A stretch of DNA of 64,000 bases from Dietzia lutea (GCF_003096075.1 NZ_CP015449.1:2163001-2227000), one strand, 5' to 3'. Positions 1 through 10,489 are shown, counted from the stretch's first letter. Made by a program: numbers and translations. The notes: generated by a model not told the origin, from the letters alone.

Positions 1-1
1 C

Positions 2-109
2 GAGGACAACATCGTCTACATGCCCGCGGACACCTACACCAACGAGAGCATCCAGACGTACACCGAGTTCCTCAACACTCTGGCCGACAAGCTCGAGGCG
101 AAGAACTGA
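2..109 (+). CDS. C-terminal end of a ferric-siderophore ABC substrate-binding protein (partial)
   Basis: The window opens inside this reading frame, so only the last 35 codons before TGA are visible. The peptide (NIVYMPADTYTNESIQTY, then a helix with TLADKLEAKN) resembles the closing helix of Fe3+-siderophore periplasmic-binding lipoproteins, where a final amphipathic helix packs against the C-terminal lobe. Two FecCD permeases and an ATPase follow, so a role as the extracellular receptor of that importer is inferred mainly from context. The start, signal peptide and any iron-regulator box lie outside the window. Confidence 0.6.
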   Translation, partial: EDNIVYMPADTYTNESIQTYTEFLNTLADKLEAKN

Positions 110-130
110 TCACCCGACACCCGTCGGAGG

Positions 131-164
131 AGGGTGGGACCACCGTCTACGGTGGCCCCACCCT
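131..164 (+). terminator. Strong hairpin between binding-protein and permease genes
   Basis: An almost perfect stem: AGGGTGGG, then CCACCG, a TCTA loop, CGGTGG and CCCACCCT, with one opposed A/C pair. No clear T-run follows, so it may be a partial terminator or an mRNA-stabilising stem that lowers expression of the membrane components relative to the abundant binding protein. Confidence 0.55.
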
Positions 165-228
165 CGTCGTCGTCTCCCGGGGCGCTCCCGGCACAGACGG
201 CACCCCGCCCTGCCCGTGACGACACCGA

Positions 229-1254
229 TTGACGACCGACGTGACGACCTCTTCCACCGCTCCCCCGCCCGGAGCCGGTACGCCCCCCGCCCGCGCCCGA
301 TCGAAGGGCCGGCTCTTCGACTGGAAACTCCTGATCGGGTTCCTCGTGGTGGCCGCCCTCCTGGCGCTCTCCCTGTTCACCGGCGTCTATGACGTCTTCG
401 GCGCCGACGACGGCGGCGAGATGTTCGGCATCACCCGGGTCCCCCGCACCATCGCCCTCGTCCTCGCCGGCGCCGCGATGGCCATGTCCGGACTCGTGAT
501 GCAGTTGCTCACCCAGAACCGCTTCGTCGAACCGACCACCACCGGGACCACCGAGTGGGCCGGGCTGGGCCTGCTCGCCGTCCTGATCCTCTACCCCGAG
601 GCGGACATCCTCACGCGCATGGTCGCGGCCGTCATCGCCGCCTTCATCGGGACGATGGTGTTCTTCCTGTTCCTGCGCCGCGTCTCGCTGCGGTCCTCGC
701 TCATCGTCCCGATCGTCGGCATCATGCTCGGCGCCGTGGTCGGCTCGGTCTCCACCTTCATCGCCCTGCAGACCGACATGCTGCAGAGCCTCGGCATCTG
801 GTTCGCGGGGAGCTTCACATCCGTCATCCGCGGCCAGTACGAGGTCCTGTGGATCGTCGCCCTCGTCGGGCTCGCGGTGTTCATCGTCGCCGACCGCTTC
901 ACCGTGGCCGGCCTCGGCGAGGAGATCTCGACCAACGTCGGCCTCAACTACAACCGCATCCTGCTCGTCGGCACCGCCCTGATCTCCGTCGCCACCGGCG
1001 TCGTCACCGTCGTGGTGGGCAACCTGCCCTTCCTCGGACTCATCGTGCCCAACATCGTCTCCCTCATCCGGGGCGACGACCTGCGGTCCAACCTCCCCTG
1101 GGTGTGCCTGCTCGGCATCGGGATCGTGACCGTCTGCGACCTCGTCGGGCGGACCGTGATCATGCCGTTCGAGGTCCCCGTCTCGCTCATCCTGGGCATC
1201 GTCGGCTCGATCGTGTTCGTCTCCCTCCTGCTGAGGCAGCGCAGCAATGGATAG
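229..1254 (+). CDS. FecCD-family iron-siderophore ABC permease, first subunit
   Basis: A 341-residue integral membrane protein with a short polar N-terminus (about 35 residues) followed by roughly nine or ten hydrophobic segments, the usual size and shape of FecCD permeases. The motif GNLPFLGLIVPNIVSLIRG near residue 265 is the family's coupling region that contacts the ATPase. It should form the heteromeric channel with the next gene and import an Fe3+-siderophore across the membrane. The frame opens at TTG 229, with an in-frame GTG at 241 as an alternative. It overlaps the next gene by 8 bp. With the ATPase, it most resembles the YclN/YclO/YclP type of catecholate-siderophore importer; the substrate itself is inferred. 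Confidence 0.85.
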   Translation: MTTDVTTSSTAPPPGAGTPPARARSKGRLFDWKLLIGFLVVAALLALSLFTGVYDVFGADDGGEMFGITRVPRTIALVLAGAAMAMSGLVMQLLTQNRFVEPTTTGTTEWAGLGLLAVLILYPEADILTRMVAAVIAAFIGTMVFFLFLRRVSLRSSLIVPIVGIMLGAVVGSVSTFIALQTDMLQSLGIWFAGSFTSVIRGQYEVLWIVALVGLAVFIVADRFTVAGLGEEISTNVGLNYNRILLVGTALISVATGVVTVVVGNLPFLGLIVPNIVSLIRGDDLRSNLPWVCLLGIGIVTVCDLVGRTVIMPFEVPVSLILGIVGSIVFVSLLLRQRSNG

Positions 1255-2308
1255 CCGCGACGCCGCGGTGGACCCCGGGGCGATGCCCGGGTCGTCCTCC
1301 GCATCCCATCGGGAGAGCGGCCCGCTGCCTACCCCCCGCTCCCGCCGTCGCTACTGGATCGTGCTGGCCGCCCTGATCCTGCTGGCGGTGGGGTTCGGGT
1401 TCGGCATCCTCGCCTGGGACAACCCCATGCCGATCGGTTCCACCGGCTTCTGGCGCGTGGCCGAACTCCGCACCACCACCGTCGTGGTCATGGTGATCGT
1501 CGCACTCTGCCAGGCCCTCGCCACGGTGAGCTTCCAGACCGTCGCCAACAACCGCATCGTGACCCCGTCGATCATGGGGTTCGAGGCCCTGTACGTCGCG
1601 GTCCAGACCTCGGCCATCTACTTCCTCGGCGCCGCCGGCCTCATGGCGCTGACGGGCCTTCCGCAGTTCGTCCTGCAGGTGGCGCTCATGGTGGGGCTGT
1701 CCGTGGCGCTCTACGGCTGGCTGCTCTCCGGTCGCTACGCCAACATCCAGGTCATGCTGCTCATCGGCATCGTGATCGGCGGCGGGCTCGGATCGATCTC
1801 GACGTTCATGCAGCGCCTGCTCACCCCCAGCGACTTCGACATCCTCACCGCCCGGCTGTTCGGCTCGATGGCCAACGCGGAGGTGTCCTACTTCCCGGTG
1901 GCCATCCCGCTGTGCCTGTTCGCGGCCGTCATGCTGGTGCTCAGCGCCAAGCGGCTCAACGTGGTCTCACTGGGCAAGGACATCACCCAGAACCTCGGGC
2001 TCGACCACCGCCGCGAGGTGATGCGGACGCTGTTCTTCGTCTCGATCCTCATGGCGGTGTCCACCGCCCTGGTCGGCCCGATGACGTTCCTCGGCTTCCT
2101 CGTGGCCACGCTGGCGTACCAGTTCGCCGACAGCTATGACCACCGCTACATCTTCCCCGTCGCCGCCCTGCTCGGCTTCGTCGTCCTCTCCGGCGCGTAC
2201 TTCATCATGAAGCACGTCTTCTACGCGCAGGGCGTCGTCTCGATCATCATCGAGGTGATCGGCGGCTCGGTCTTCCTCTTCGTCATCCTCAGAAAGGGAC
2301 GCCTGTGA
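1247..2308 (+). CDS. FecCD-family iron-siderophore ABC permease, second subunit
   Basis: A 353-residue polytopic protein. After a proline- and serine-rich cytoplasmic tail of about 35 residues come about nine hydrophobic segments. The coupling region reads VGPMTFLGFLVATLAYQF, the degenerate counterpart of the GLIVPN motif in the first subunit, which is typical of the second partner of heteromeric FecCD pairs. It starts with ATG inside the end of the upstream gene and its stop overlaps the ATPase start, so the three genes are translationally coupled. Role: second half of the ferric-siderophore translocation pore. Assignment to the family is firm; the siderophore is not determined. Confidence 0.85.
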   Translation: MDSRDAAVDPGAMPGSSSASHRESGPLPTPRSRRRYWIVLAALILLAVGFGFGILAWDNPMPIGSTGFWRVAELRTTTVVVMVIVALCQALATVSFQTVANNRIVTPSIMGFEALYVAVQTSAIYFLGAAGLMALTGLPQFVLQVALMVGLSVALYGWLLSGRYANIQVMLLIGIVIGGGLGSISTFMQRLLTPSDFDILTARLFGSMANAEVSYFPVAIPLCLFAAVMLVLSAKRLNVVSLGKDITQNLGLDHRREVMRTLFFVSILMAVSTALVGPMTFLGFLVATLAYQFADSYDHRYIFPVAALLGFVVLSGAYFIMKHVFYAQGVVSIIIEVIGGSVFLFVILRKGRL

Positions 2309-3060
2309 TCACCCTCGAGAAGGTCTCCAAGAACTACTCCGACGCGGTCACCATCGGCCCCGTCGACCTCGAGATCCCCCGCGGTGGCATCACGGCGCTC
2401 GTCGGCCCGAACGGGGCCGGCAAGTCCACCATGCTCACCATGATCGGGCGCCTGATGGGACTCGACGAGGGCGTGATCGAGGTCGCCGGTTACGACGTGA
2501 GCACCACCAGGTCCAAGGACCTGGCGCGGATCGTGTCGATCCTGCGCCAGGAGAACCACTTCATCACCAGGCTCACCGTGCGTCAGCTCGTGGGCTTCGG
2601 CCGGTTCCCCCACTCCAAGGGCCGGCTCACGGTGGCCGACGAGGAGATCATCTCCCAGGCGATCGACTTCCTCGACCTGGCCGACCTCGAGAACCGGTAC
2701 CTGGACCAGCTGTCGGGCGGGCAGCGCCAGCGCGCCTACGTGGCGATGGTCCTGAGCCAGCAGACCGACTACGTCCTGCTGGACGAGCCGCTGAACAACC
2801 TCGACATGCGGCACTCGGTCCAGATGATGAAGCACCTGCGCAACGCCGCGGAGGAGCTGGGCCGCACCATCGTGATCGTGCTGCACGACATCAACTTCGC
2901 CTCGCACTACGCGGATCACATCTGCGCCATGAAGAACGGCGCGGTGGTCGAGTTCGGCCCGCCGGCCGAGATCATGACCGACCAGGTCCTGAGCAGGGTC
3001 TTCGACACCCCGGTGACGGTCATCGACGGGCCCGACGGCAAGCTCGCCTGCTACTACTGA
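2305..3060 (+). CDS. Iron-siderophore ABC transporter ATPase (FepC/YclP-like)
   Basis: A 251-residue nucleotide-binding subunit. Walker A is GPNGAGKST (residues 34-42), the signature is LSGGQRQRAYVAM, Walker B is YVLLDEP and the H-loop is VLHD. It powers the two adjacent FecCD permeases from the cytoplasmic face. The start GTG overlaps the permease stop by 4 bp. The wording of the protein, with RLTVRQLVGFGRFP in the Q-loop region and HDINFASHYAD at the H-loop, is close to the YclP/CeuD branch that handles catecholate siderophores. The operon ends here; 52 bp separate it from the next ATG. Confidence 0.92.
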   Translation: MITLEKVSKNYSDAVTIGPVDLEIPRGGITALVGPNGAGKSTMLTMIGRLMGLDEGVIEVAGYDVSTTRSKDLARIVSILRQENHFITRLTVRQLVGFGRFPHSKGRLTVADEEIISQAIDFLDLADLENRYLDQLSGGQRQRAYVAMVLSQQTDYVLLDEPLNNLDMRHSVQMMKHLRNAAEELGRTIVIVLHDINFASHYADHICAMKNGAVVEFGPPAEIMTDQVLSRVFDTPVTVIDGPDGKLACYY

Positions 3061-3112
3061 GACTCCTGGCGACCGGATGCGGGAACGCACCGGATTCAGG
3101 ACAATCGGGGGC

Positions 3113-3409
3113 ATGACCGAACGACAGTACGACCAGGACACCGACGGTGACTACGACGAGAACACGCTGGACGGTAGCGAGGGGCTCGACGCCGACGTCA
3201 TCACGAACGACAACGAGGACCTGACCGTCGACGCGCCGGAGACGTGGAAGCCGATCGAGGAGAACGACGACCTCGACGACAAGCTCGCGGCCGAGCGCCC
3301 GGACGTCGACAGCCCGGAGCCGGAGGACGAGGGGGTCTCCCCCGAGCCCCGCGACGAGATCGACGATCTCGACCCGGACGGCGAGAGCCGCGTCCTAGGC
3401 GAGGCCTGA
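3113..3409 (+). CDS. Small acidic protein, DUF5709-like
   Basis: A 98-residue, strongly acidic, apparently disordered protein with no membrane segment. Its blocks (LDGSEGLDADVITNDN, then a W-containing segment, then DDLDDKLAAERPDV) resemble the actinobacterial DUF5709 family, whose function is unknown. I chose ATG 3113 over an upstream in-frame ATG at 3077 because the upstream extension (MRERTGFRTIGG) does not look like the family and lies in promoter-like DNA. It is followed 37 bp later by the methyltransferase gene, with which it may be co-transcribed. Confidence 0.6.
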   Translation: MTERQYDQDTDGDYDENTLDGSEGLDADVITNDNEDLTVDAPETWKPIEENDDLDDKLAAERPDVDSPEPEDEGVSPEPRDEIDDLDPDGESRVLGEA

Positions 3410-3446
3410 CCGGCTCGTCCGGACCCGGCGGGAAGGAGGTGTCGCA

Positions 3447-4013
3447 GTGAGCGTCCCGGACATCGCGGAGGCGATGCGTGCGCAGGACCGCCGCCGCTTC
3501 CTCCCGCCGGAGGTCGTCGGGGACCACATCCTCGACGCCCCGCTGCCCATCGGGCACGGGCAGACCAACTCCCAGCCGTCCACCGTGGCGGCCATGCTGG
3601 CGCTCCTCGAACCGTTCCCCGGTATGCGGGTGCTCGACGTGGGCTCCGGCAGCGGATGGACCTCCGCGATCCTCGGCGAGCTCGGCGGGCCCGACTCGGA
3701 AGTCCACGCAGTCGAGCTCGTCCCGGAGCTTGTGGAACGCTCCCGCGAGGCGATCGACCAACCGTGGGTCCACGTCCACCACGCCGAGCCGGGGGTCCTC
3801 GGTCTCCCGGGGCACGCGCCGTTCGACCGCATCCTCGTCTCCGCGATGGCCGACGACCTCCCACACGACCTCGTCGGCCAACTCGCCGAGAACGGGGTCA
3901 TGGTCGCGCCGTGGGCGGACCGGATGCACCGGGTCCGGCGGTCGGGTGCCGACCTCGAGATCAGCTCGCACGGCGGCTACCGGTTCGTGCCCTTGATCCA
4001 CACCCGATTCTGA
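3447..4013 (+). CDS. Protein-L-isoaspartate O-methyltransferase-like SAM methyltransferase
   Basis: A 188-residue class I methyltransferase. The SAM-binding loop is VLDVGSGSGWTSAIL (about residues 61-75), the upstream element NSQPSTVAAMLALL is the PCMT-type substrate loop (normally SQPYxVAxM), and the post-II motif AVELVPEL follows. PCMT enzymes methylate isoaspartyl residues in damaged proteins to start their repair. The start is GTG preceded by the good ribosome-binding site GGAAGGAGGT seven bases upstream. At 188 residues it is slightly shorter than classical Pcm (about 210), and the C-terminal strand is minimal, so substrate specificity could differ. Confidence 0.75.
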   Translation: MSVPDIAEAMRAQDRRRFLPPEVVGDHILDAPLPIGHGQTNSQPSTVAAMLALLEPFPGMRVLDVGSGSGWTSAILGELGGPDSEVHAVELVPELVERSREAIDQPWVHVHHAEPGVLGLPGHAPFDRILVSAMADDLPHDLVGQLAENGVMVAPWADRMHRVRRSGADLEISSHGGYRFVPLIHTRF

Positions 4014-4031
4014 CCAGCATGATCCGGCAAC

Positions 4032-4037
4032 TATCCT
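4032..4037 (+). promoter_or_regulatory. -10 hexamer (TATCCT) for the fumarase gene
   Basis: TATCCT fits TANNNT. A start about seven bases later would give a leader of roughly 33 nt carrying the CAGGAG ribosome-binding site before ATG 4077. No clear -35 is seen. Confidence 0.4.
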
Positions 4038-4076
4038 GGGGCGCAGTTCATCCACCTGCAGACCCAGGAGCCGTCG

Positions 4077-5774
<1,698 letters not shown>

Positions 5775-5795
5775 CCGCCGCCGGCGACGGGCGAC

Positions 5796-5801
5796 TAGGA
5801 T
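5796..5801 (+). promoter_or_regulatory. -10 hexamer (TAGGAT), leaderless start for LGFP lipoprotein
   Basis: TAGGAT lies 7 nt before ATG 5809, so transcription is expected to begin at or within a base of the start codon. Confidence 0.45.
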
Positions 5802-5808
5802 CGGCGCC

Positions 5809-6330
5809 ATGGACAGGATCACGCGTGTCCTCGCCCCTCTCGCCCTGGCCGTGTTCACCGGTGCCGGCCTGGTGGCCTGTTCGTCCGACGACGGCCCCAC
5901 CGCGGGGGACTCCGCCGCGCCGGCGTCGCCGAGCGCGGTGACGCCGGCGGAGACGGCGACGACGACGAGCTCGACCCCCGTACCCGGGCCCGCCGGTTCC
6001 CCGGTCGACATCCCGGCGGCGGTGGCTCAGCGCTGGGAGGAACTCGGTGGCGAGCAGGGCACGCTCGGCCGGGTGACGGGGCCCGCGACGGAGGTGGCGG
6101 GTGGTTCGGTCGTCGATTTCGAGCGGGGCGCGATCGTCCTGACGCCACGGGGTCGCCCGTTCGTCGTCCAGGGCGAGATCCTCGCCGCCTACCGCGAGGC
6201 GGGCGGCCCGGCGGGCGATCTCGGCTTCCCCACGGCGGACGAGGCCACCACGGATGGCGGCTGGATCTCCACGTTCGAGGGCGGCGTCATCACCTACCTC
6301 GACGGGGTCGCCGAGGTGGAGACCGACTGA
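5809..6330 (+). CDS. LGFP-repeat lipoprotein
   Basis: A 173-residue secreted lipoprotein. A positively charged start and hydrophobic stretch end in the lipobox LVAC (Cys about residue 24), followed by a Ser/Thr/Pro-rich linker to about residue 62. The mature domain holds two LGFP-type repeats: WEELGGEQGTLGRVTGPATE and a second unit with GGPAGDLGFPTADEATT. LGFP repeats bind or decorate the mycolyl-arabinogalactan cell wall in corynebacteria and relatives. It is probably anchored in the membrane and facing the wall. Its own leaderless promoter suggests independent expression. Exact ligand unknown. Confidence 0.85.
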   Translation: MDRITRVLAPLALAVFTGAGLVACSSDDGPTAGDSAAPASPSAVTPAETATTTSSTPVPGPAGSPVDIPAAVAQRWEELGGEQGTLGRVTGPATEVAGGSVVDFERGAIVLTPRGRPFVVQGEILAAYREAGGPAGDLGFPTADEATTDGGWISTFEGGVITYLDGVAEVETD

Positions 6331-6360
6331 CCCGGCCGGGCCCGGCGGTCACGGCGGCGA

Positions 6361-6366
6361 TATCGT
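6361..6366 (+). promoter_or_regulatory. -10 hexamer (TATCGT), leaderless start for MFS exporter
   Basis: TATCGT is 6 nt upstream of GTG 6373, matching the leaderless spacing seen at several other genes in this window. Confidence 0.4.
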
Positions 6367-6372
6367 CCAGTC

Positions 6373-7608
6373 GTGACCTCCACCCCCTCCCCGACACCGC
6401 CTCCGACCGCCGGCACCGTCCCGGCCACGACGCTCGTCGCGCTGGCGCTGACCGGGGCGATCGGCCCCTTCGCCACCGACACCTACCTGCCGGCGCTGCC
6501 GCTGGTCGTCGACGAGTTCGGGGTCACCGCCTCGACCGCGCAACTCACGCTCACGGCGTTCATGGTGTCGCTGGCGCTGGGCCAGCTGGTGATCGGCCCG
6601 CTCTCGGACCGGACGGGCCGCCGGGCCCTCCTCCTGGCGGGCGCGATCGGGACCGCACTCGCGGCCGTCGTCTGCGCGCTCGCGCCGTCCATCTGGGTGC
6701 TGCTGGCCGGGCGGGTGGCCCAGGGCTTCTTCGGCGCCGCCGGCGTCGTGCTGGCCAAGGCCGTGGTCGTCGACGTGGGCCGGGGCGCCGGGGTGGCCAA
6801 GGCGTTCGCCACGCTCATGGCCATCCAGTCCGTCGCCCCGGTGCTCGCCCCGCTCGTCGGCGGCGCGGTGGTGCCGTTCGGCGGCTGGCGGGGCGTGTTC
6901 TGGTTGCTCGCCGCGCTGGCCGCCGTCACGGCCGTCGGCGTGGCCGTGGCCGTGCCCGAGTCGCTGCCGGCCGCGGACCGACGCCCCGGCGGCGTGCGCG
7001 CGACCGTCTCCGGCATGCGGGCGGTGGCCACGCGCGGGGCGTTCGCCGCACGCGTGTCGGTGTTCGTGTTCACCTTCGGCGTCCTGTTCGCCTACATCTC
7101 GGCCAGCCCGTTCATCTACCAGGACATGGTCGGCCTGTCGCCCACCGCCTACGCGATCGCCTTCACCGTCAACGCACTGGGCATCCTCGTGTCGAACCTC
7201 GCGGGTGCGCGGCTGGTGGGCAGGTTCGCCCCGGAGAGGCTCATGGGCACCGGGGTGGCGGGCATGGTCGTGGCGATCGTGTTCCTCGTCGTCGTCGTCG
7301 CCCTCTCCCCCGCCGGCACCCTCGCGCTGGCACCGGTCACGGTCGGGTTCATCCTGCTCACGCTGTCGATCGGTACGGTCCTGCCCAACGCGGTGGCCCT
7401 GGCCATGCAGGCCACGCGCGGTAACTCCGGCGCCGGGTCGGCGCTGCTCGGCGCCGCGCAGTTCAGCCTGGCCGCGCTGGTCTCGCCGCTGACCGGCCTC
7501 GCCGGACCGCACTCGGCCGTCCCGATGCTCGCGGTGATGGGCACGTGCGCGGCGGTCGCCGTGGTGGCCGCGTGGGCGGTGCTCAGCCGGCCAGTGCGCG
7601 CCACGTGA
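6373..7608 (+). CDS. Bcr/CflA-family MFS multidrug exporter
   Basis: A 411-residue protein with about twelve hydrophobic segments. The first helix carries GPFATDTYLPALPLV, the hallmark of the Bcr/CflA (DHA1) drug:H+ antiporters, followed by the MFS A-motif GPLSDRTGRR between helices 2 and 3. It should export amphiphilic drugs or metabolites across the inner membrane using the proton gradient. The GTG start follows a TANNNT box directly, with no ribosome-binding site. Its 3' end overlaps the convergent CPBP protease gene by 26 bp. Substrate cannot be inferred. Confidence 0.88.
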   Translation: MTSTPSPTPPPTAGTVPATTLVALALTGAIGPFATDTYLPALPLVVDEFGVTASTAQLTLTAFMVSLALGQLVIGPLSDRTGRRALLLAGAIGTALAAVVCALAPSIWVLLAGRVAQGFFGAAGVVLAKAVVVDVGRGAGVAKAFATLMAIQSVAPVLAPLVGGAVVPFGGWRGVFWLLAALAAVTAVGVAVAVPESLPAADRRPGGVRATVSGMRAVATRGAFAARVSVFVFTFGVLFAYISASPFIYQDMVGLSPTAYAIAFTVNALGILVSNLAGARLVGRFAPERLMGTGVAGMVVAIVFLVVVVALSPAGTLALAPVTVGFILLTLSIGTVLPNAVALAMQATRGNSGAGSALLGAAQFSLAALVSPLTGLAGPHSAVPMLAVMGTCAAVAVVAAWAVLSRPVRAT

Positions 7609-8320
7609 GCGCCGCGGCCAGCGCGCCGACGGCGTTGAACGCCCAGTGCAGGCCGATCGGTGCCAGCAGACTCCGGCTGCGGCGGCGGATCCAGATGAAC
7701 CCCGCGCCCGCCACGGACGTCGCGGCCACCGCCAGGCCGATCCCGGCGAGCTGACCGACCAGCCCCGTCCCCAGGACCTCCGCCAGCCCGGCGTTGCCGG
7801 CCGTCAGGCCCAACGACGACGTGACGTGCCACAGACCGAACGCCAGCGAACCGATCACGAAGACCCCTGTGGTGCCGAAGGACCGCTCGAGGGCGCCCTG
7901 CAGGACGCCGCGGAACGCGAATTCCTCCGGCAGGACGGTCATCAACGGGATGAGCACGAGCGCGGAGAACACCGCCATCCGCAGATCCGAGTAGCGCTCG
8001 GAGAGGAAGAACGGGCTGGTCGCCGGGATCAGACACCCGGCCGTCACCACCACGGCCACGGCCACGGTCGCGGCGAGGCCGTACGCCAGTCCGCGCGGCA
8101 TGTGTCGCAGGGACAGGCCCAACTCGGCCCAGTGCATGCCGCGGATCTTGACGACCACGACCATCGCGAGCACGGCCAACGGCACGACCCACTCGCGGTA
8201 CGGCAGCTCCGCCAGGTTCGCGGTGAGGTTGATGGCCACCAACGTCCCCAGGACCCCGACGACCCCGGCCACCTCCCGGAGGCGAGAGCGGTCGAACAGG
8301 ACGCGGTCGTGCGGAGACAT
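7583..8320 (-). CDS. CPBP-family intramembrane metalloprotease
   Basis: A 245-residue membrane protein with about six to eight hydrophobic segments. The Abi/CPBP motifs are in order: EEFAFRGVLQG (EExxxR), FGLWHV (FxxxH) and HWAFNAVGA (HxxxN). These residues form the glutamate/histidine active site of type II CAAX-like proteases. I start it at the ATG whose product begins MSPHDRVLF, because longer in-frame extensions run through the divergent oxygenase gene and are compositionally unlike protein. Function in bacteria ranges from peptide processing to bacteriocin self-immunity; no bacteriocin genes are adjacent here. Confidence 0.85.
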   Translation of the reverse strand: MSPHDRVLFDRSRLREVAGVVGVLGTLVAINLTANLAELPYREWVVPLAVLAMVVVVKIRGMHWAELGLSLRHMPRGLAYGLAATVAVAVVVTAGCLIPATSPFFLSERYSDLRMAVFSALVLIPLMTVLPEEFAFRGVLQGALERSFGTTGVFVIGSLAFGLWHVTSSLGLTAGNAGLAEVLGTGLVGQLAGIGLAVAATSVAGAGFIWIRRRSRSLLAPIGLHWAFNAVGALAAALTWRALAG

Positions 8321-8423
8321 CACCCGCGACGATACCTCGCGCCGGGTCCGTACCGGGGGTATGGTGACGCGGACAACCGCTTTCGTCCCACGACGACCGC
8401 TCCGGCACAAGGTGGTGTCCGCC

Positions 8424-9299
8424 ATGACCACGGTGACGACGACCGCGTCCCGCGCCCTGACCGGCGCCCGACGCAGGGTGGGCCTGGTGGTCCGCTCGAG
8501 GATCGCCGGCGACGACGCCGACGCCCGCCGGCACCAGATCTGGCTCTCCGAGGGCGAGCGGTGGAACTCCCCCGACGACGCCATCAGCCGCGTCAACGGC
8601 GACGCCTCGATGTTCGCCGCCGGTCTCACCGCGCTCCTGCTCCAGTCCCTGCACCCCGGCGCCATGGCCGGCGTCGCCGAACACAGCGACTACCGCGGTG
8701 ACCCGTGGGGCCGCCTGCAGCGCACGTCCCAGTTCATCGCGACCACCACCTTCGGCACCATCTCCGACGCCTCCGCCCTCATCCGCGCCATCAACGGCGC
8801 GCACCGCACGGTCGTGGGCACCGATCACCGCGGGCGCCCCTACGACGCCCGCGACCCCCACCTGCTGCGGTGGGTGCACGTGGCCGAGATCTGGAGCTTC
8901 CTCGAGTGCCACCGCCTCTACGGGCGCGAGAAGCTGTTCGCCTCCGACCGGGACGAGTACGTGCGCCAGGCCGCGCGGACCGGCCTCATGCTCGGCGCCA
9001 GGTACGTGCCCCTGAGCGTCCGCGAGCTCGAGGACGCCCTCGAGTCCTACCGTCCCGAGCTGGAGGCCTCCCCCGCCGCGCTCGACGCCCGCCGCTTCCT
9101 GCTCGACGGTCCTCCGATGGCGTGGACCGACAAGCCCGCGTACGCACTCCTGCGCGAGGGCGCCGTCGCGGCACTGCCCGGGTGGGCGCGCGCGATGCTC
9201 GAGCTGCCCGCCGGGCCGCTCGGTTCCCGCGACCTGGGGCTCGCGGCCGGACGCACCGGCGTGTCCACGCTGCGCTGGGTCCTCGACGCCCTGGACTGA
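8424..9299 (+). CDS. MpaB/rubber-oxygenase-like DUF2236 oxygenase
   Basis: A 291-residue protein of the DUF2236 family (ER-bound oxygenase MpaB / latex-clearing protein catalytic domain), likely a haem-dependent oxygenase. Family-type elements are SLHPGAMAGVAEHSDY, TTTFGTISDA, LLRWVHVAEIWSFL with a conserved His, and YGREKLF. I use ATG 8424 because AAGGTGG sits at ribosome-binding-site distance; an in-frame ATG at 8361 would add 21 residues. Actinobacteria carry many such paralogues and most have no known substrate. It is divergent from the CPBP gene and not in an evident operon. Confidence 0.75.
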   Translation: MTTVTTTASRALTGARRRVGLVVRSRIAGDDADARRHQIWLSEGERWNSPDDAISRVNGDASMFAAGLTALLLQSLHPGAMAGVAEHSDYRGDPWGRLQRTSQFIATTTFGTISDASALIRAINGAHRTVVGTDHRGRPYDARDPHLLRWVHVAEIWSFLECHRLYGREKLFASDRDEYVRQAARTGLMLGARYVPLSVRELEDALESYRPELEASPAALDARRFLLDGPPMAWTDKPAYALLREGAVAALPGWARAMLELPAGPLGSRDLGLAAGRTGVSTLRWVLDALD

Positions 9300-9406
9300 G
9301 CGCCGGGCCGCGTCCCGCCCGGGTCCGGCGATACCCTGGGACGACCCGACCACGCAGTCGGACCCGTCCGCGGGGTCACGCCCGCCCACCCGAAATGAGG
9401 TCTTCC

Positions 9407-10489
9407 ATGGCCGGTGGACTCGCCGCCCTGCTCGACGACGTCGCGGTACTCGCACGAATGGCCGCCGCCAGCGCCGACGATGTCGCGGCCGCCGCGGGAC
9501 GGGCCAGCGTCAAGGCCGCCGGAGTCGTGGTCGACGACACCGCCGTCACGCCCCAGTACGTGCGCGATGTCGACCCGTCGCGCGAACTGCCCATCATCCG
9601 GAAGATCGCGCTCGGATCGCTGGGCAACAAGGCGATCATCATCGTCTTCGCGCTCCTGCTCAGCCAGTTCGTCCCGTGGCTTCTCACCCCGATCCTCATG
9701 CTCGGCGGCCTCTACCTCTGCTACGAGGGCGCCGAAAAGGTGTGGGAACGCGTCTCGGGACACCACGAAGAGGCCGCGCCCGTCGTGGACAAGGGACCCG
9801 AGGCCGAAGCGCGGATGGTGCGCAGCGCGGTGACCACCGATTTCATCCTCAGCGCCGAGATCATGGTGATCGCCCTCAACGAGGTCGCGACCGAGTCGTT
9901 CTGGTCGCGGGCGATCATCCTCGTGGTGGTGGGCCTGGGGATCACCGCGCTCGTCTACGGCGTCGTCGCGGTGATCGTGAAGATGGACGACGTCGGGCTG
10001 CACCTCGCGGGTAGGGACTCCCCCGGCGTCCAGCGGTTCGGCCGCGGCCTGGTCAAGGCGATGCCGACCGTGCTCGAGGTGATCTCGTTCGTCGGGATGC
10101 TCGCGATGCTGTGGGTCGGCGGACACATCCTCCTCGTGGGCCTCGACGAGCTCGGCGTGACCGCGCCGTACCACCTCGTGCACGTCCTGGCGGAACCCGC
10201 GACCGGCGTCGCCGGCGTCGGCGCCGTGCTCGCATGGCTGGTCGACACGGCGTGCGCCCTCGTCTTCGGCCTCGCCGTGGGCGCGGTCATCGTCGCGGTC
10301 ATGCACCTGATCCCCCGGCGGGGGTCCGGAGACGGACACGGCGGCGAGGGAGCCGACGGCGATTCCGCGCACGGCGATGCGGCTCGTGGCGGCGACGTCG
10401 GCGGCGGCGATGCCACGCGCAGCGGCGGCATTGCTGGCGCCGGCCACCCGCGGGCGCCCGAGGGGACGGGCCGGGAGACCGATCGCTGA
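9407..10489 (+). CDS. DUF808 family membrane protein
   Basis: A 360-residue protein matching DUF808 (YedI-like). The N-terminal cytoplasmic segment (MAGGLAALLDDVAVLARMAAAS, then DDVAAAAGRASVKAAGVVVDDTAVTPQYV in two runs) is the family signature, followed by about six or seven membrane segments and VRSAVTTDFILSAEIM. The function of the family is unknown. An odd feature is the last 55 residues, a Gly/Asp/His-rich low-complexity tail (GDGHGGEGADGDSAHGDAAR) absent from typical members. Its stop overlaps the DUF488 ATG by 1 bp, so the two are probably co-translated. Confidence 0.85.
   Translation: MAGGLAALLDDVAVLARMAAASADDVAAAAGRASVKAAGVVVDDTAVTPQYVRDVDPSRELPIIRKIALGSLGNKAIIIVFALLLSQFVPWLLTPILMLGGLYLCYEGAEKVWERVSGHHEEAAPVVDKGPEAEARMVRSAVTTDFILSAEIMVIALNEVATESFWSRAIILVVVGLGITALVYGVVAVIVKMDDVGLHLAGRDSPGVQRFGRGLVKAMPTVLEVISFVGMLAMLWVGGHILLVGLDELGVTAPYHLVHVLAEPATGVAGVGAVLAWLVDTACALVFGLAVGAVIVAVMHLIPRRGSGDGHGGEGADGDSAHGDAARGGDVGGGDATRSGGIAGAGHPRAPEGTGRETDR

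Noticed and set aside
131-164. Riboswitch or iron-regulator operator upstream of the permease genes
   Set aside because: The sequence is a plain GC-rich hairpin; it has no DtxR/IdeR-like 19-bp box.
7149-9455. 768-codon minus-strand frame across MFS, CPBP and oxygenase genes
   Set aside because: It crosses three recognisable genes on both strands and has no protein-like composition.
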